A stretch of DNA of 64,000 nt from Streptomyces sp. NBC_00377 (GCF_036075115.1 NZ_CP107958.1:6882001-6946000); one strand, 5' to 3'. Counted from the first letter of the stretch, positions 50,217-59,621 are shown. Notes: generated by a model from the letters alone, not told the origin. Program-made: numbers and translations.

Positions 50217-51568
50217 CGCATGTCCGGCGGGCTGCCCGCGGCGGTCCTGCCCGTGCCTCCGTCCGCGTTCCTGTCCGGGTTCTCGTCCGGGTTCTCGTCC
50301 GGGGCCCTGAGCGCGCCGCGGGTGAACAGCACCAGGGCGGCCGGCGGCAGGAGCAGAATCGCCGCGGAGGCGTTGAGCCAGGCGTAGCTCGCCTGCGCGA
50401 CCACGAGCCCGGCGATCGCTCCGCCGACCCCCGCCGAGGTGTTCATGGCGAGGTCCGAGAGCCCCTGGGCGGCGGCCCGCGCGGACGGGGGCACCGAGTC
50501 GGTCAGCAGCGCGGAACCCGACACGAGCCCGGCCGACCAGCCCAGCCCGAGCACGAACAGCCCCGCGGCGGTCTGCCCGTGGCTGTCGCCCGCCGTGCCG
50601 GCCAGGAACAGCGCGACGGCCAGGAGCCCTGCCGCGAGCCCCGCCACCGAGAGCCGCCCCACCCGGTCCGCCAGCCGTCCCATCAACGGCGCGAACGCGT
50701 ACATGCCCGCGATGTGCCCGCTGATGACCAGCCCGATCAGATCGATGCCCGCGCCGTGGTGGGCGAGGTCGAGCGGGGTCATCGACATGACCGAGACCAT
50801 CGCGGTGTGCGACACGGCCACCGTCACGAGTGCGAGCCGCGCGCGGGGCGAGGCCGCGACGGCCGTCAGACCGGCCCGCAGGGAACGGGCTCGTGGGGAC
50901 CGCTCCTCCTCCGGCGCGAGCGCGCGGGCCGTCAGCAGCGGGTCGGGGCGCAGAAGCACGGCCACCAGGACCGCCGCCACGACGAAGATCCCCGCCGCCC
51001 ACAGGAAGGGACCCGCCGCCGCGGGTATCCCGAGTCCGGCGGCACTGCGGCCGGCCGGCGCGGCGATGTTCGGGCCGAGCACCGCGCCGATGGTGGTCGC
51101 CCACACCACGTTCGAGATGGCTCGGGCCCGACGGTGAGGCTCTGCCAGGTCGGCGGCGGCGAACCGGGCCTGGAGGTTCGCCGAGGAGGCCGCGCCGAAG
51201 GCAGCCATGCCGCACAGCAGCAGCGGGAAGTCGCCGGCCCTCGCGGCCGCCACGACGACACCCGCGCCGAGGGCTCCGAGAAGATAGGCCAGCACCAGTC
51301 CCGGCCGGCGCCCGCGCCTGCTCATCAGCGCGGCCATCGGCATCGACAGCACGGCCGTACCGGCGACGGTGGCGGTGGGCGCCAGCCCGGACAGCGCCTC
51401 GGTGCCGCTGACCTGCCGGGCCAGGACGGTGGCCAGTGCGATGCCGGTGGCGACGCCGAGACCGCCGAGGATCTGGCTCACGATCAGCACCGCGCTCGTG
51501 CGGCGCCGCAGAGCGGGCAGGGACGCGGCGTCGACGGGCGAAGGGGCGGCGCGCTCGACGGCCGTCAA
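50207..51568 (-). CDS. Major facilitator superfamily transporter
   Basis: This 453-residue protein starts at TTG 51568, behind GAGGAG. Twelve membrane segments are visible. The loop 2-3 motif is MSRRGRRPGLVLAYLLGALGAG, and GRLADRVGRLSVAGLAAGLLA repeats it in the second half. MAAFGAASSANLQARFAAADL is typical of drug/metabolite efflux MFS members. The C-terminus contains a short DENPDENPDRN repeat. Cargo unknown; export of a small toxic compound is likely. Confidence 0.87.
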   Translation of the reverse strand: MTAVERAAPSPVDAASLPALRRRTSAVLIVSQILGGLGVATGIALATVLARQVSGTEALSGLAPTATVAGTAVLSMPMAALMSRRGRRPGLVLAYLLGALGAGVVVAAARAGDFPLLLCGMAAFGAASSANLQARFAAADLAEPHRRARAISNVVWATTIGAVLGPNIAAPAGRSAAGLGIPAAAGPFLWAAGIFVVAAVLVAVLLRPDPLLTARALAPEEERSPRARSLRAGLTAVAASPRARLALVTVAVSHTAMVSVMSMTPLDLAHHGAGIDLIGLVISGHIAGMYAFAPLMGRLADRVGRLSVAGLAAGLLAVALFLAGTAGDSHGQTAAGLFVLGLGWSAGLVSGSALLTDSVPPSARAAAQGLSDLAMNTSAGVGGAIAGLVVAQASYAWLNASAAILLLPPAALVLFTRGALRAPDENPDENPDRNADGGTGRTAAGSPPDMRQS

Positions 51569-51674
51569 GGACCGCTCCTCACCGTCGCACGGCCGTACCC
51601 ACGACCTGGGGATGTGATCACCGGCGCAGTCTCCTCCCCTGAACAGCGGCTCCGGTAGTACGCCTGCGGCGGTC

Positions 51675-52229
51675 TCAGAACAGCGGCTCGGGCAGTACGC
51701 CTTCGAGTGCGAGCAGCTTCCGCTTGGTCTCCAGACCGCCTCCGAACCCGCCGAGGCCGCCGTTGCTCTCGACGACCCGGTGACAGGGCACGACCACCGG
51801 CAGCGGATTGGCGCCCATCGCCACCCCCACGGCCTGCGCCGCCGTCGGTTGCCCCACCCGCTTGGCGAGGTCGCCGTAGCCCACGACCGCCCCGTACGGG
51901 ACGCCGGACGCGAGTTCGCGCAGCACCTGGCGGTTGAAACCCGAGATCAGCGACCAGTCCAACGGCAGCTCGAAGGCCCGTCGCTCGCCGGCGAAGTACG
52001 CCTCGACCTGGCGTATCGCCTCGGCCAGCAGGGGGGAGCCGGGCGCCTCGACGGGCTCCGTGCCCAGTCGGGCCGCCAGCCGGCCGAGCGCCTTGTCCCG
52101 CACCGCGTCGGTCGCGTGGAACACGACGTTGAGCAGGCCCTCGCCGGTCGCGGCCAGCAACAGCGGACCGATGTCGGTACCGATGACGGTCCACACGACC
52201 TGCTGCTCAAACTGCCCCTGGCTGTCCAT
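51675..52229 (-). CDS. ogt: Methylated-DNA-[protein]-cysteine S-methyltransferase
   Basis: This 184-residue protein has the acceptor motif VVVPCHRVV (Cys149), the HTH segment GYGDLAKRVGQPTAAQAVGVAMGANPLP that binds the DNA minor groove, and the helix FNRQVLRELASGVPYG. The length fits Ogt-type enzymes without an Ada regulatory domain. It transfers alkyl groups from O6-alkylguanine to its own cysteine and is used once. The ATG at 52229 (MDSQGQFEQQ) is clear. Confidence 0.95.
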   Translation of the reverse strand: MDSQGQFEQQVVWTVIGTDIGPLLLAATGEGLLNVVFHATDAVRDKALGRLAARLGTEPVEAPGSPLLAEAIRQVEAYFAGERRAFELPLDWSLISGFNRQVLRELASGVPYGAVVGYGDLAKRVGQPTAAQAVGVAMGANPLPVVVPCHRVVESNGGLGGFGGGLETKRKLLALEGVLPEPLF

Positions 52230-52263
52230 GCGCCCACCGTACGACCCGCCACTGACAATGCCC

Positions 52264-52296
52264 GGGGGGCGGAGCGGCCGGCCCGCTCCGCCCCCC
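52264..52296 (-). terminator. Terminator after the glycerophosphodiesterase gene
   Basis: GGGGGGCGGAGCGG (52264-52277) pairs perfectly with 52283-52296 around a 5-base loop. It lies 30 bp after the phosphodiesterase stop and separates it from the alkyltransferase gene on the same strand. Confidence 0.9.
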
Positions 52297-52325
52297 CGCC
52301 CCGACGCCCGGGGACCGGCCGGACG

Positions 52326-53216
52326 TCAGTACCGGTAAAGGGCCCGCCGCACCACGTCGGGCTTGTTGGTGATGACCCCGTCGACGTGGTACCCGGCGGC
52401 GGCACGGGCGGTCGCGGCGTCGTCGACGGTCCAGGCGAACACCTTCACCGGTGTGCCGTGCGGTCCGGTGAGCGTGTGCACGGCGGCGACGTACGCCGGC
52501 GAGAGGGAGGCGAACGACGGGTTGACCAGATCCGCGAAGGCCGCGAACCGGGACAGGTCCGCGACGGCCGGTGTACCCAGCAGGCCGGTCCTCACCGCGG
52601 GCTTCAGCTCGTGCACGGTGCGCAGGCTGTCGGCGCTGAAGCTCTGCACGATCAGCCGGTTGGTGAGGTGCCGCCGGTCCAGCCAGCCCTCGTTGCTCAG
52701 CAGCTTGAGGGTCTGCTGCTCGATCCCGGGATAGAGCTCCGGGTTCTTGACCTCCAGAAGGAGCTTCTGATGGTGGTGCTCGACCCGGTCGAGGTACTCC
52801 GCGAGCGTCGGCACGCGCGTGCCCGCGTACGCGGAACCGAACCAGCTCCCCGCGTCGAGGCGGGCGATCTCGGCCGCGGTGAAGTCCCGCACCTTCCACG
52901 GAGCGCGTCCGGGGAAGACCTCCTCGACGTCGGTCGTACGGCGGAGGCTGTCGTCGTGGATCACCACGAGTTCGCCGTCCTTGGTGCGCTGGACGTCGTT
53001 CTCCACCCAGCCGATGCCCAGCGCGGCCGCCTCGTCGACGGCGGCCAGAGTGTTCTCGGGAGCGTAGGCGGAGGCGCCCCGGTGGGCGATCACCGACGGC
53101 CGGAGGGCGATGCCCGCCCGTGCGTCGTGAACGGGAAGCAGGAGGGCGACGGTGCCCAGGAGGGCGACGGTGCCGAGAACCGCGGCGGTCGTGGCGGCAA
53201 CTGCGCGCGCGTGCAT
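52326..53216 (-). CDS. Secreted glycerophosphodiester phosphodiesterase
   Basis: The ATG at 53216 (MHARAVAATTAAVLG) follows GAGGAG by five bases. The 296-residue protein has a Sec signal peptide with an 18-bp tandem duplication that repeats LLGTVA. The GDPD barrel shows SVIAHRGASAYAPENTLAA (His45-Arg46, Glu54), WVENDVQRTKDGELVVIHDDSLRRTTD, LLLEVKNPE and VFAWTVDDAATARAAAGYHVDGVITNKPD. It would hydrolyse glycerophosphodiesters outside the cell to sn-glycerol 3-phosphate and an alcohol. PhoP control is common for such genes, but I see no clear PHO box. Confidence 0.92.
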   Translation of the reverse strand: MHARAVAATTAAVLGTVALLGTVALLLPVHDARAGIALRPSVIAHRGASAYAPENTLAAVDEAAALGIGWVENDVQRTKDGELVVIHDDSLRRTTDVEEVFPGRAPWKVRDFTAAEIARLDAGSWFGSAYAGTRVPTLAEYLDRVEHHHQKLLLEVKNPELYPGIEQQTLKLLSNEGWLDRRHLTNRLIVQSFSADSLRTVHELKPAVRTGLLGTPAVADLSRFAAFADLVNPSFASLSPAYVAAVHTLTGPHGTPVKVFAWTVDDAATARAAAGYHVDGVITNKPDVVRRALYRY

Positions 53217-53406
53217 GCGTACTCCTCGCGTCAAACCATCACATACAGCTCAACAGTGACAGCAGTGGGTCATCGACGGAGCCGTACAGGACGATCACAG
53301 AGCGAAAGAAGACGGCCGGTGCCGCTCACGGGTGCCGCACATGTGCGATAGGGACGTGTTTCTTTGCCGGAAAATCGTTCGACCATTCCGGTGGGGGTCA
53401 TACTCT

Positions 53407-53441
53407 CTCTCAGCCTTGACCGCGCTCAGCGGTCCTGAGAG
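53407..53441 (+). promoter_or_regulatory. Nested hairpin in the leader of the MHYT gene
   Basis: CTCTCAG (53407-53413) pairs with CTGAGAG (53435-53441) and inside it GACCGC pairs with GCGGTC around GCTCA, leaving a four-base bulge. The hairpin ends 48 bp before the MHYT start. It may be a leader structure or transcript boundary. Confidence 0.45.
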
Positions 53442-53489
53442 GGGCGCGTTTTCAGGCAGATCCAGCAACAGGGCGAAGGGCAACCGCGC

Positions 53490-54353
53490 ATGCAAGGCAC
53501 GGTCGACGGTTTCAGCTACGGACTCGTCACCCCGCTGGTGGCCTATCTCATGGCCTGCCTCGGCGGTGCTCTCGGCCTGCGCTGCACCACCAGAGCCCTG
53601 CTCGTGGCCCAGTCCTGGCGCCCGGGCTGGCTGGCCCTCGGCTCGGCGGCGATCGGCTCCGGTATCTGGACCATGCACTTCATCGCGATGATCGGCTTCA
53701 CGGTCGAAGGCGCCCCGATCCACTACGACAAACCGATGACCTACGCGAGCCTGGGCGTCGCCATCGTCATGGTGGGCGTAGGGATCTTCATCGTCGGCTA
53801 CCGGGGCGCGACCGGGACCGCGCTGTTCACCGGGGGCACCATCACCGGACTGGGCATCGCGTCGATGCACTACCTGGGCATGGCCGGAATGAGCTTCAAC
53901 GGCACCTTGCGGTACAACACGCTCACCGTGGCCGTCTCCGTCGCCATCGCCATGGCCGCCGCCACCGCCGCCCTGTGGGCCGCGGGACAGGTCAGGGGTT
54001 TCCTGTGGAGCGTGGGTGCCAGCGCGGTGATGGGGCTGGCCGTGACCGGCATGCACTACACCGGGATGGCCGCCCTGAGCGTCCATCTGCATCCGGGGAC
54101 CCCGACCGCGGGCGACTCTCCCGCGGCCCTCCTCGCCCCGATGCTGATCGGCCCCCTCGCCTTCCTCTGCCTCGCGGGTGCCGTCGTGATGTTCGACCCG
54201 CTGATGGTCATGGGCAGGCCCGACTGGACCCCCACCGAGCACAAGCCCGGCGTCCCCGCGCACCCGCCCGCCCCGCACCCGTCGGGCCGCTCCCAGCTCC
54301 ACAGTCGCCGGAAGGTCACGCACCGCGAGTCCCGCACCCCGCAGAACCGCTGA
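53490..54353 (+). CDS. MHYT-domain integral membrane protein
   Basis: This 287-residue protein has seven membrane segments with three MHYT repeats: SGIWTMHFIAMIGF, GIASMHYLGMAGMSF and TGMHYTGMAALSV. Each places Met-His-Tyr near the outer membrane face, as in the family proposed to sense O2, CO or NO through a bound metal such as copper. The C-terminal 55 residues are cytoplasmic, Pro/His-rich and lack any GGDEF, EAL or kinase domain. The gene would thus be a sensor without an attached output. The ATG at 53490 has a weak ribosome binding site. Confidence 0.9.
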   Translation: MQGTVDGFSYGLVTPLVAYLMACLGGALGLRCTTRALLVAQSWRPGWLALGSAAIGSGIWTMHFIAMIGFTVEGAPIHYDKPMTYASLGVAIVMVGVGIFIVGYRGATGTALFTGGTITGLGIASMHYLGMAGMSFNGTLRYNTLTVAVSVAIAMAAATAALWAAGQVRGFLWSVGASAVMGLAVTGMHYTGMAALSVHLHPGTPTAGDSPAALLAPMLIGPLAFLCLAGAVVMFDPLMVMGRPDWTPTEHKPGVPAHPPAPHPSGRSQLHSRRKVTHRESRTPQNR

Positions 54354-54450
54354 CTCCCGGAGCCGGCGCACTCCGGGCGGACCCGGACGGAACCTGGGCG
54401 GAACCCCTGATCGGACCCCGTTGTCAGTGGGTGGTCGTACGGTGGATGAC

Positions 54451-56595
54451 ATGCGGCCCGTTTCCCACATCGAACGCACGGTGGCGCCTTTCGAGGTCGT
54501 CAGCCCCTACCAGCCCAGCGGCGACCAGCCGGCGGCCATCGCCGAGCTGGCCAAGCGCGTCGAGGCAGGTGAGAAGGACGTCGTCCTGCTCGGCGCGACC
54601 GGCACCGGAAAGTCCGCGACCACCGCGTGGATGATCGAGAAGCTCCAGCGCCCCACCCTGGTGATGGCGCCGAACAAGACCCTGGCCGCCCAGCTGGCGA
54701 ACGAGTTCCGCGAACTGCTGCCGAACAACGCGGTCGAATACTTCGTCTCGTACTACGACTACTACCAGCCCGAGGCGTACGTCCCGCAGTCGGACACCTA
54801 CATCGAGAAGGACTCCTCGATCAACGAGGAGGTCGAGCGCCTGCGCCACTCCGCGACCAACTCGCTGCTCACCCGCCGCGACGTCGTCGTGGTCGCCTCG
54901 GTCTCCTGCATCTACGGCCTCGGCACCCCGCAGGAGTACGTGGACCGGATGGTCCCGCTCCGCGTCGGCGACGAGGTCGACCGGGACCAGTTGCTCCGCC
55001 GCTTCGTCGACATCCAGTACACGCGCAATGACCTGGCGTTCAGCCGCGGGACCTTCCGGGTGCGCGGCGACACCATCGAGATCTTCCCGGTCTACGAGGA
55101 GCTCGCCGTCCGGATCGAGATGTTCGGCGACGAGATCGAGGCCCTGTCGACGCTGCACCCGCTCACCGGCGAGATCATCAGCGACGACCAGCAGCTGTAC
55201 ATCTTCCCGGCCACCCACTACGTGGCGGGACCCGAGCGCCTGGAGCGGGCCGCCAACGACATCGAGAAGGAGCTGGGCGAGCGCCTGGCCGACCTGGAGA
55301 AGCAGGGCAAACTCCTGGAGGCCCAGCGTCTGCGGATGCGCACCACCTACGACCTGGAGATGCTCCGCCAGATCGGCTCCTGCTCCGGTGTCGAGAACTA
55401 CTCGATGCACTTCGACGGCCGGTTGCCCGGCTCCCCGCCGAACACCCTGCTCGACTACTTCCCGGACGACTTCCTGCTCGTCATCGACGAGTCCCATGTC
55501 ACCGTCCCGCAGATCGGCGCCATGTACGAGGGCGACGCCTCCCGTAAGCGCACCCTCGTCGACCACGGCTTCAGGCTGCCCTCGGCGCTCGACAACCGCC
55601 CGCTGAAGTGGGAGGAGTTCCAGGAGCGCATCGGGCAGACCGTGTACCTGTCGGCGACACCCGGCAAGTACGAGCTCTCGCGCGGGGACGGCGTCGTCGA
55701 GCAGATCATCCGCCCCACCGGTCTGATCGACCCCGAAGTCGTCGTCAAGCCCACCGAGGGCCAGATCGACGACCTGGTGCACGAGATCCGCACCCGGGTG
55801 GAGAAGGACGAGCGCGTCCTGGTCACCACGCTGACCAAGAAGATGGCCGAGGACCTCACGGGCTACTTCCTGGAACTCGGCATCCAGGTGCGCTATCTGC
55901 ACAGCGACGTCGACACGCTGCGCCGTATCGAGCTGCTGCGCGAGCTGCGCGCCGGCGAGTTCGACGTCCTGGTCGGCATCAACCTCCTGCGGGAGGGCCT
56001 CGACCTGCCCGAGGTGTCCCTGGTGGCGATCCTCGACGCCGACAAGGAGGGCTTCCTGCGCTCCGGCACCTCGCTGATCCAGACCATCGGCCGCGCGGCG
56101 CGCAACGTCTCCGGTCAGGTCCACATGTACGCGGACAAGATCACCCCGGGCATGGAAAGGGCCATCGACGAGACCAACCGCCGCCGGGAGAAGCAGGTCG
56201 CCTACAACACGGCGAACGGCATCGACCCGCAGCCGCTCCGCAAGAAGATCAACGACATCGTCGCCCAGATCGCCCGCGAGGAGGTCGACACCGAGCAGCT
56301 GCTCGGCACCGGCTACCGGGCGAAGAAGGACGGGCGGGGCACCAAGGCCCCGGTGCCCTCCCTCGGTGACAAGGCGGCCAAGGGCGCCAAGTCCAAGTCG
56401 GCCGGGGGCAAGGCCAAGGAGACGGTGCCGACGGACCGTCCCGCGGCCGAACTCGCCGGGCAGATCGAGGAGATGACGGAGCGTATGCGGGCCGCCGCCG
56501 CCGATCTCCAGTTCGAGGTGGCCGCACGGATCCGCGACGAGGTCTCGGAGATGAAGAAGGAGCTGCGGCAGATGAGGGAGGCGGGTCTGGCCTGA
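54451..56595 (+). CDS. uvrB: Excinuclease ABC subunit B
   Basis: The 714-residue protein starts at ATG 54451 (MRPVSHIERTVAPFEVVSPY); a few extra upstream codons are possible. Walker A is VVLLGATGTGKSATTAW (near residue 50). The beta-hairpin is VSYYDYYQPEAYVPQSDTYIEKD. Helicase motifs DFLLVIDESHVTVPQ, VYLSATPGKYELS and QTIGRAARNVSG are complete, and the C-terminal UVR domain (AGQIEEMTERMRAAAADLQFEVAARIRDEV) binds UvrC. A Lys-rich linker precedes the UVR domain. It verifies damage and loads UvrC in nucleotide excision repair. Confidence 0.97.
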   Translation: MRPVSHIERTVAPFEVVSPYQPSGDQPAAIAELAKRVEAGEKDVVLLGATGTGKSATTAWMIEKLQRPTLVMAPNKTLAAQLANEFRELLPNNAVEYFVSYYDYYQPEAYVPQSDTYIEKDSSINEEVERLRHSATNSLLTRRDVVVVASVSCIYGLGTPQEYVDRMVPLRVGDEVDRDQLLRRFVDIQYTRNDLAFSRGTFRVRGDTIEIFPVYEELAVRIEMFGDEIEALSTLHPLTGEIISDDQQLYIFPATHYVAGPERLERAANDIEKELGERLADLEKQGKLLEAQRLRMRTTYDLEMLRQIGSCSGVENYSMHFDGRLPGSPPNTLLDYFPDDFLLVIDESHVTVPQIGAMYEGDASRKRTLVDHGFRLPSALDNRPLKWEEFQERIGQTVYLSATPGKYELSRGDGVVEQIIRPTGLIDPEVVVKPTEGQIDDLVHEIRTRVEKDERVLVTTLTKKMAEDLTGYFLELGIQVRYLHSDVDTLRRIELLRELRAGEFDVLVGINLLREGLDLPEVSLVAILDADKEGFLRSGTSLIQTIGRAARNVSGQVHMYADKITPGMERAIDETNRRREKQVAYNTANGIDPQPLRKKINDIVAQIAREEVDTEQLLGTGYRAKKDGRGTKAPVPSLGDKAAKGAKSKSAGGKAKETVPTDRPAAELAGQIEEMTERMRAAAADLQFEVAARIRDEVSEMKKELRQMREAGLA

Positions 56596-56754
56596 CGGGC
56601 CCCTGCGGTGGCTGTGCCCTAGCCCGCACGCACTGTGTTGCAAGAACGACACAAAGTCCGGGCCTGGGTACGGCACTGTCAGTGCCTTTGCGTAGGGTTT
56701 CCGTCAACCGCGGGATCGCGGCAACAGGGGACAGTCCGAGAGGGGAATCAGCGC

Positions 56755-57333
56755 GTGACCGTCAACATGACCAAGGGTCAGGCCATCAGTCTTCAGAAGA
56801 ACGACGGGGGCAGCCTGACCGCGGTGCGCATGGGTCTCGGCTGGCAGGCGGCCCCGCGGCGCGGCCTGTTCGGTTCCCGGACCCGGGAGATCGACCTCGA
56901 CGCCTCGGCCGTTCTGTTCGCCGACAAGCAGCCGGTCGACGTCGTCTTCTTCCGCCACCTGGTGAGCGACGACGGCTCCGTCCGTCACACCGGTGACAAC
57001 CTCGTCGGCGGTGTCGGCCAGGGCGGGGACGACGAGGCGATCCTCGTCGACCTCGCGCGCGTGCCGGTCCACATCGACCAGATCATCTTCACGGTGAACT
57101 CCTTCACCGGCCAGACGTTCCAGGAAGTGCAGAACGCCTTCTGCCGTCTGGTCGACGAGACCAACGGCCAGGAGCTCGCGCGCTACACGCTGGCGGGCGG
57201 CGGCGCCTACACGGCCCAGATCATGGCGAAGGTGCACCGGGTGGGCGGGGGCTGGAACATGACGGCCCTCGGCACGCCGGCCAACGGCCGCACCTTCCAG
57301 GACCTGATGCCCGCGATCCTGCCCGCGCTGTAG
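56755..57333 (+). CDS. TerD-family stress protein
   Basis: This 192-residue protein starts at GTG 56755 (VTVNMTKGQAISLQK), nine bases after AGAGGGGA. TerD hallmarks are VRMGLGWQAAP, REIDLDASAVLFADKQPVDVVFF, HTGDNLVGGVGQGGDDEAILVDLARVP and FTVNSFTGQTFQEVQNAFCRLVD, whose acidic residues bind calcium in characterised members. It belongs to the tellurite-resistance/phage-inhibition family of stress proteins. It is co-directional with a longer TerD-domain gene 53 bp downstream. Confidence 0.93.
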   Translation: MTVNMTKGQAISLQKNDGGSLTAVRMGLGWQAAPRRGLFGSRTREIDLDASAVLFADKQPVDVVFFRHLVSDDGSVRHTGDNLVGGVGQGGDDEAILVDLARVPVHIDQIIFTVNSFTGQTFQEVQNAFCRLVDETNGQELARYTLAGGGAYTAQIMAKVHRVGGGWNMTALGTPANGRTFQDLMPAILPAL

Positions 57334-57386
57334 GGCGCGAAGCGGCACACGACGACACCGGACGCGACGCAGGGGGACGACAGGCG

Positions 57387-59396
57387 ATGACGGCCGAGCT
57401 GGTGCGGGGACAGAATCATCCGCTCTCCCAGGTCCGCCTCGAGATCCGGGTCTCGGCAGGCAGGCCGGTCATGGCGGTCGCCGCGCTCGGCGACGAGAGC
57501 GGCCAGGTCCCCGGCGTCGAGTGGGTGGCGCACCCGGGTGTGCCCACCCTGCCCGGCCTGGAGGTCTCCCGGCAGGCGGCCGCCGACCACCGCCTCGCGG
57601 TGGATCTGGACGCCGTGTCGGCGACCGTGCACCGGGTCAGCGTCCTGCTGGCGCTGCCCACGGGCGTCGGCGGACCGGTGAGCTTCGGCTCGGTCGCCGC
57701 CCCCTTCGTCGCGGTCACCGGCCTCGACGGCAGTGAGGTCGCCACCTACACGATCACCGGTCTGGACGCGGAGTCGGCGGTCGTCGCGCTGGAGCTGTAC
57801 CGGCGCCAGGGCGCGTGGAAGGTGCGTGCCGTCGGCCAGGGCTACGCGGGCGGTCTGGCCGAACTCCTCACCGACCATGGCCTGCCGCAGGCGCATCAGC
57901 TCGCGGCGGGCATCAACGACGCCGTGGTCCAGGGCCTGGCCCGCTCGGTGCCTGCCCCTCCACCGCGTACGGCCGAAGGCGACCGCTCCCGGCAGGCGGC
58001 CGCGTCCACGCTCGGACCGGACCAGAACGGCTCGCCGTACGGTGCGCAAGGCACCCAGGGCGGCGCCGGCCCGTACGGGGCGACCCCGCAGGGCCCCTCG
58101 GGGGTGGGCTACCCGGCGGGCGCCACGCCGACGGACCCCGAGGCCACCCAGCAGACGCCGGCGGCAGCCACCAGTGGTGGCCCGATCGACTACAGCCACC
58201 CGCGCCGGCAGAACGCCGCTCCGCCCCCGCCCCCGCCCACCGCGCCCCCGGTCGAGCCCGGGCAGCCCGCCCGGCCCGTCGCGGGTGACGCGACCGGGTG
58301 GTCCATGGAGGAGCGGCTCTACAACCAGGTCTGGGGCATGTTCGAGGATCTGGCGCGCAGCACGGCCGCCTACCGCAGCGCGGTCGACTTCGCCGAGGCG
58401 CGGATGGAGAAGGAGCTGGACCAGGTCCTGTCCGACCCGCGCAGCAGGCTGGGCGGCCAGGGCGACGCCGCCCGGGAAGCGGCCCAGTCGAGGCACATTC
58501 AGCTCGTCGACCAGGCCAGGGAGGCGCTGGACCGGGACCTGGTCCAGCTGGGCGCCGAGGCGGATGTCGTGGAACCGGCGCTGCCCGCGGCGTACGCGCG
58601 CTGGGACAACCCCGTCTGGCACGCCTACCGGGTGCCGATGGAGATGCCGATGGCCGTGCGGCTGGGGGATCTCCACCTTCCCGAGAGCGATCCGCTGCGT
58701 ATCCCGATGCTGGTCAGGCTCCCGCTCGAACGGGGCCTGTGGATCGACAGCGGGCGGTCCGGCTCGTCCGACGGGTCGTTCGCCGACTCCCACGAACTGC
58801 GGCGCCTCGCGATGGAGTCGGCCGTGGCGCACATGGCCCGGCTGCTGGCGGTGCATCCGGCGGACGAGTTCACGGTGCACGTCATCGATCCGGCCGGTTC
58901 GGGCGCCCGGGAACTCGCGCCGCTGGTGCACAGCGGGGTGCTCGCGGCCCCGCCCGCGGTCGGCGCGGCAGGTGTCGCGGCGGTCCTGGGGCGGCTCACC
59001 GAGCGCGTCGACCTGGTGCAGATGGCGGTGCGTGGCGGTATGGCCGACTCGCTGCCGCCCGGCTTCGACACGGCCCAGCAGCTTCTGGTCGTCAACGACT
59101 TCCCGCACGGTTTCGACGACCGTGCCGTGACCCAGCTGCGTTACCTCGCCGACGAGGGTCCCGGCGTCGGCGTCCACCTGATGATGGTGGCCGACCGGGA
59201 GGACGCCGACAGTTACGGTCCGTTGCTGGACCCGCTGTGGCGCGGGCTGCTGCGCCTGACACCCGTGGCCGACGATCACCTCGCCGACCCCTGGGTGGGG
59301 CACGCCTGGACGTACGAGCCGAGCGTCGTGCCGTCCGGCAGCCAGGTGCTCCAGCAGGTGCTCGCGCAGGTCGCGGAGGCGCGCACCAAGTACTAG
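57387..59396 (+). CDS. TerD-domain protein with Pro-rich linker and large C-terminal domain
   Basis: This 669-residue protein starts at ATG 57387. Residues 1-190 resemble TerD (MTAELVRGQNHPL, VDLDAVSATVHRVSVLLALP, YTITGLDAESAVVALELYRRQGAWKVRAVGQGY). Residues about 195-310 are a disordered Gln/Gly/Pro-rich linker containing PPPPPP. From about 315, LYNQVWGMFEDLARSTAAYRSAVDFAEARMEKELDQVL starts a helical region, and AVRLGDLHLPESDPLRIPMLVRLPLERGLWID leads to a FtsK/DNA-translocase-like fold that lacks a Walker A. Such architecture occurs in Streptomyces ter loci. It may scaffold TerD complexes. Confidence 0.85.
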   Translation: MTAELVRGQNHPLSQVRLEIRVSAGRPVMAVAALGDESGQVPGVEWVAHPGVPTLPGLEVSRQAAADHRLAVDLDAVSATVHRVSVLLALPTGVGGPVSFGSVAAPFVAVTGLDGSEVATYTITGLDAESAVVALELYRRQGAWKVRAVGQGYAGGLAELLTDHGLPQAHQLAAGINDAVVQGLARSVPAPPPRTAEGDRSRQAAASTLGPDQNGSPYGAQGTQGGAGPYGATPQGPSGVGYPAGATPTDPEATQQTPAAATSGGPIDYSHPRRQNAAPPPPPPTAPPVEPGQPARPVAGDATGWSMEERLYNQVWGMFEDLARSTAAYRSAVDFAEARMEKELDQVLSDPRSRLGGQGDAAREAAQSRHIQLVDQAREALDRDLVQLGAEADVVEPALPAAYARWDNPVWHAYRVPMEMPMAVRLGDLHLPESDPLRIPMLVRLPLERGLWIDSGRSGSSDGSFADSHELRRLAMESAVAHMARLLAVHPADEFTVHVIDPAGSGARELAPLVHSGVLAAPPAVGAAGVAAVLGRLTERVDLVQMAVRGGMADSLPPGFDTAQQLLVVNDFPHGFDDRAVTQLRYLADEGPGVGVHLMMVADREDADSYGPLLDPLWRGLLRLTPVADDHLADPWVGHAWTYEPSVVPSGSQVLQQVLAQVAEARTKY

Positions 59397-59480
59397 TAAA
59401 GGCTCCTGACCAGCACGCTTGGTCTTTCTTTTGCCAATCGCTTTACCTTTTCTTGGTGGTTGGGGTACTGTTTTCCTCAC

Positions 59481-59617
59481 GGAGGGGAGTACTCCCGCTG
59501 CGACGTACCCGTCAATACGGATCAGGCCTGATCCCGGGGCGTCGGCCCGGTTCCGGGTGGAAGAGACCTCCGGCAGCGCGACGACGCTGATCACCTGCCG
59601 TTACGTACTGCCGGAGG
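59481..59617 (+). promoter_or_regulatory. yybP-ykoY manganese riboswitch upstream of terC
   Basis: The leader of terC contains the yybP-ykoY order of conserved pieces: GGAGGGGAGTACTCCC (GGGGAGTAG element), ACCCGTCAATACGG, a GC hairpin, and GGAAGAGACCTCCGGCA. CCTCCGGCAG (59567-59576) pairs perfectly with CTGCCGGAGG (59608-59617), whose GGAGG is the ribosome binding site of the GTG start at 59622. Mn2+ binding upstream would therefore control translation. TerC-family proteins are classic targets of this riboswitch. Confidence 0.8.
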
Positions 59618-59621
59618 CGCA

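Noticed and set aside
54424..56676. A 750-codon minus-strand ORF opposite uvrB
   Set aside because: It mirrors uvrB codon by codon and has no recognisable domain or start signal.
59397..59480. Low-GC TTT-rich stretch as horizontally acquired DNA
   Set aside because: It is under 60 bp and fits a promoter region ahead of the riboswitch rather than a foreign insertion.
57207..59594. A 795-codon minus-strand ORF opposite the long TerD gene
   Set aside because: Composition is that of an antisense frame in high-GC DNA; the plus-strand frame has clear TerD character.
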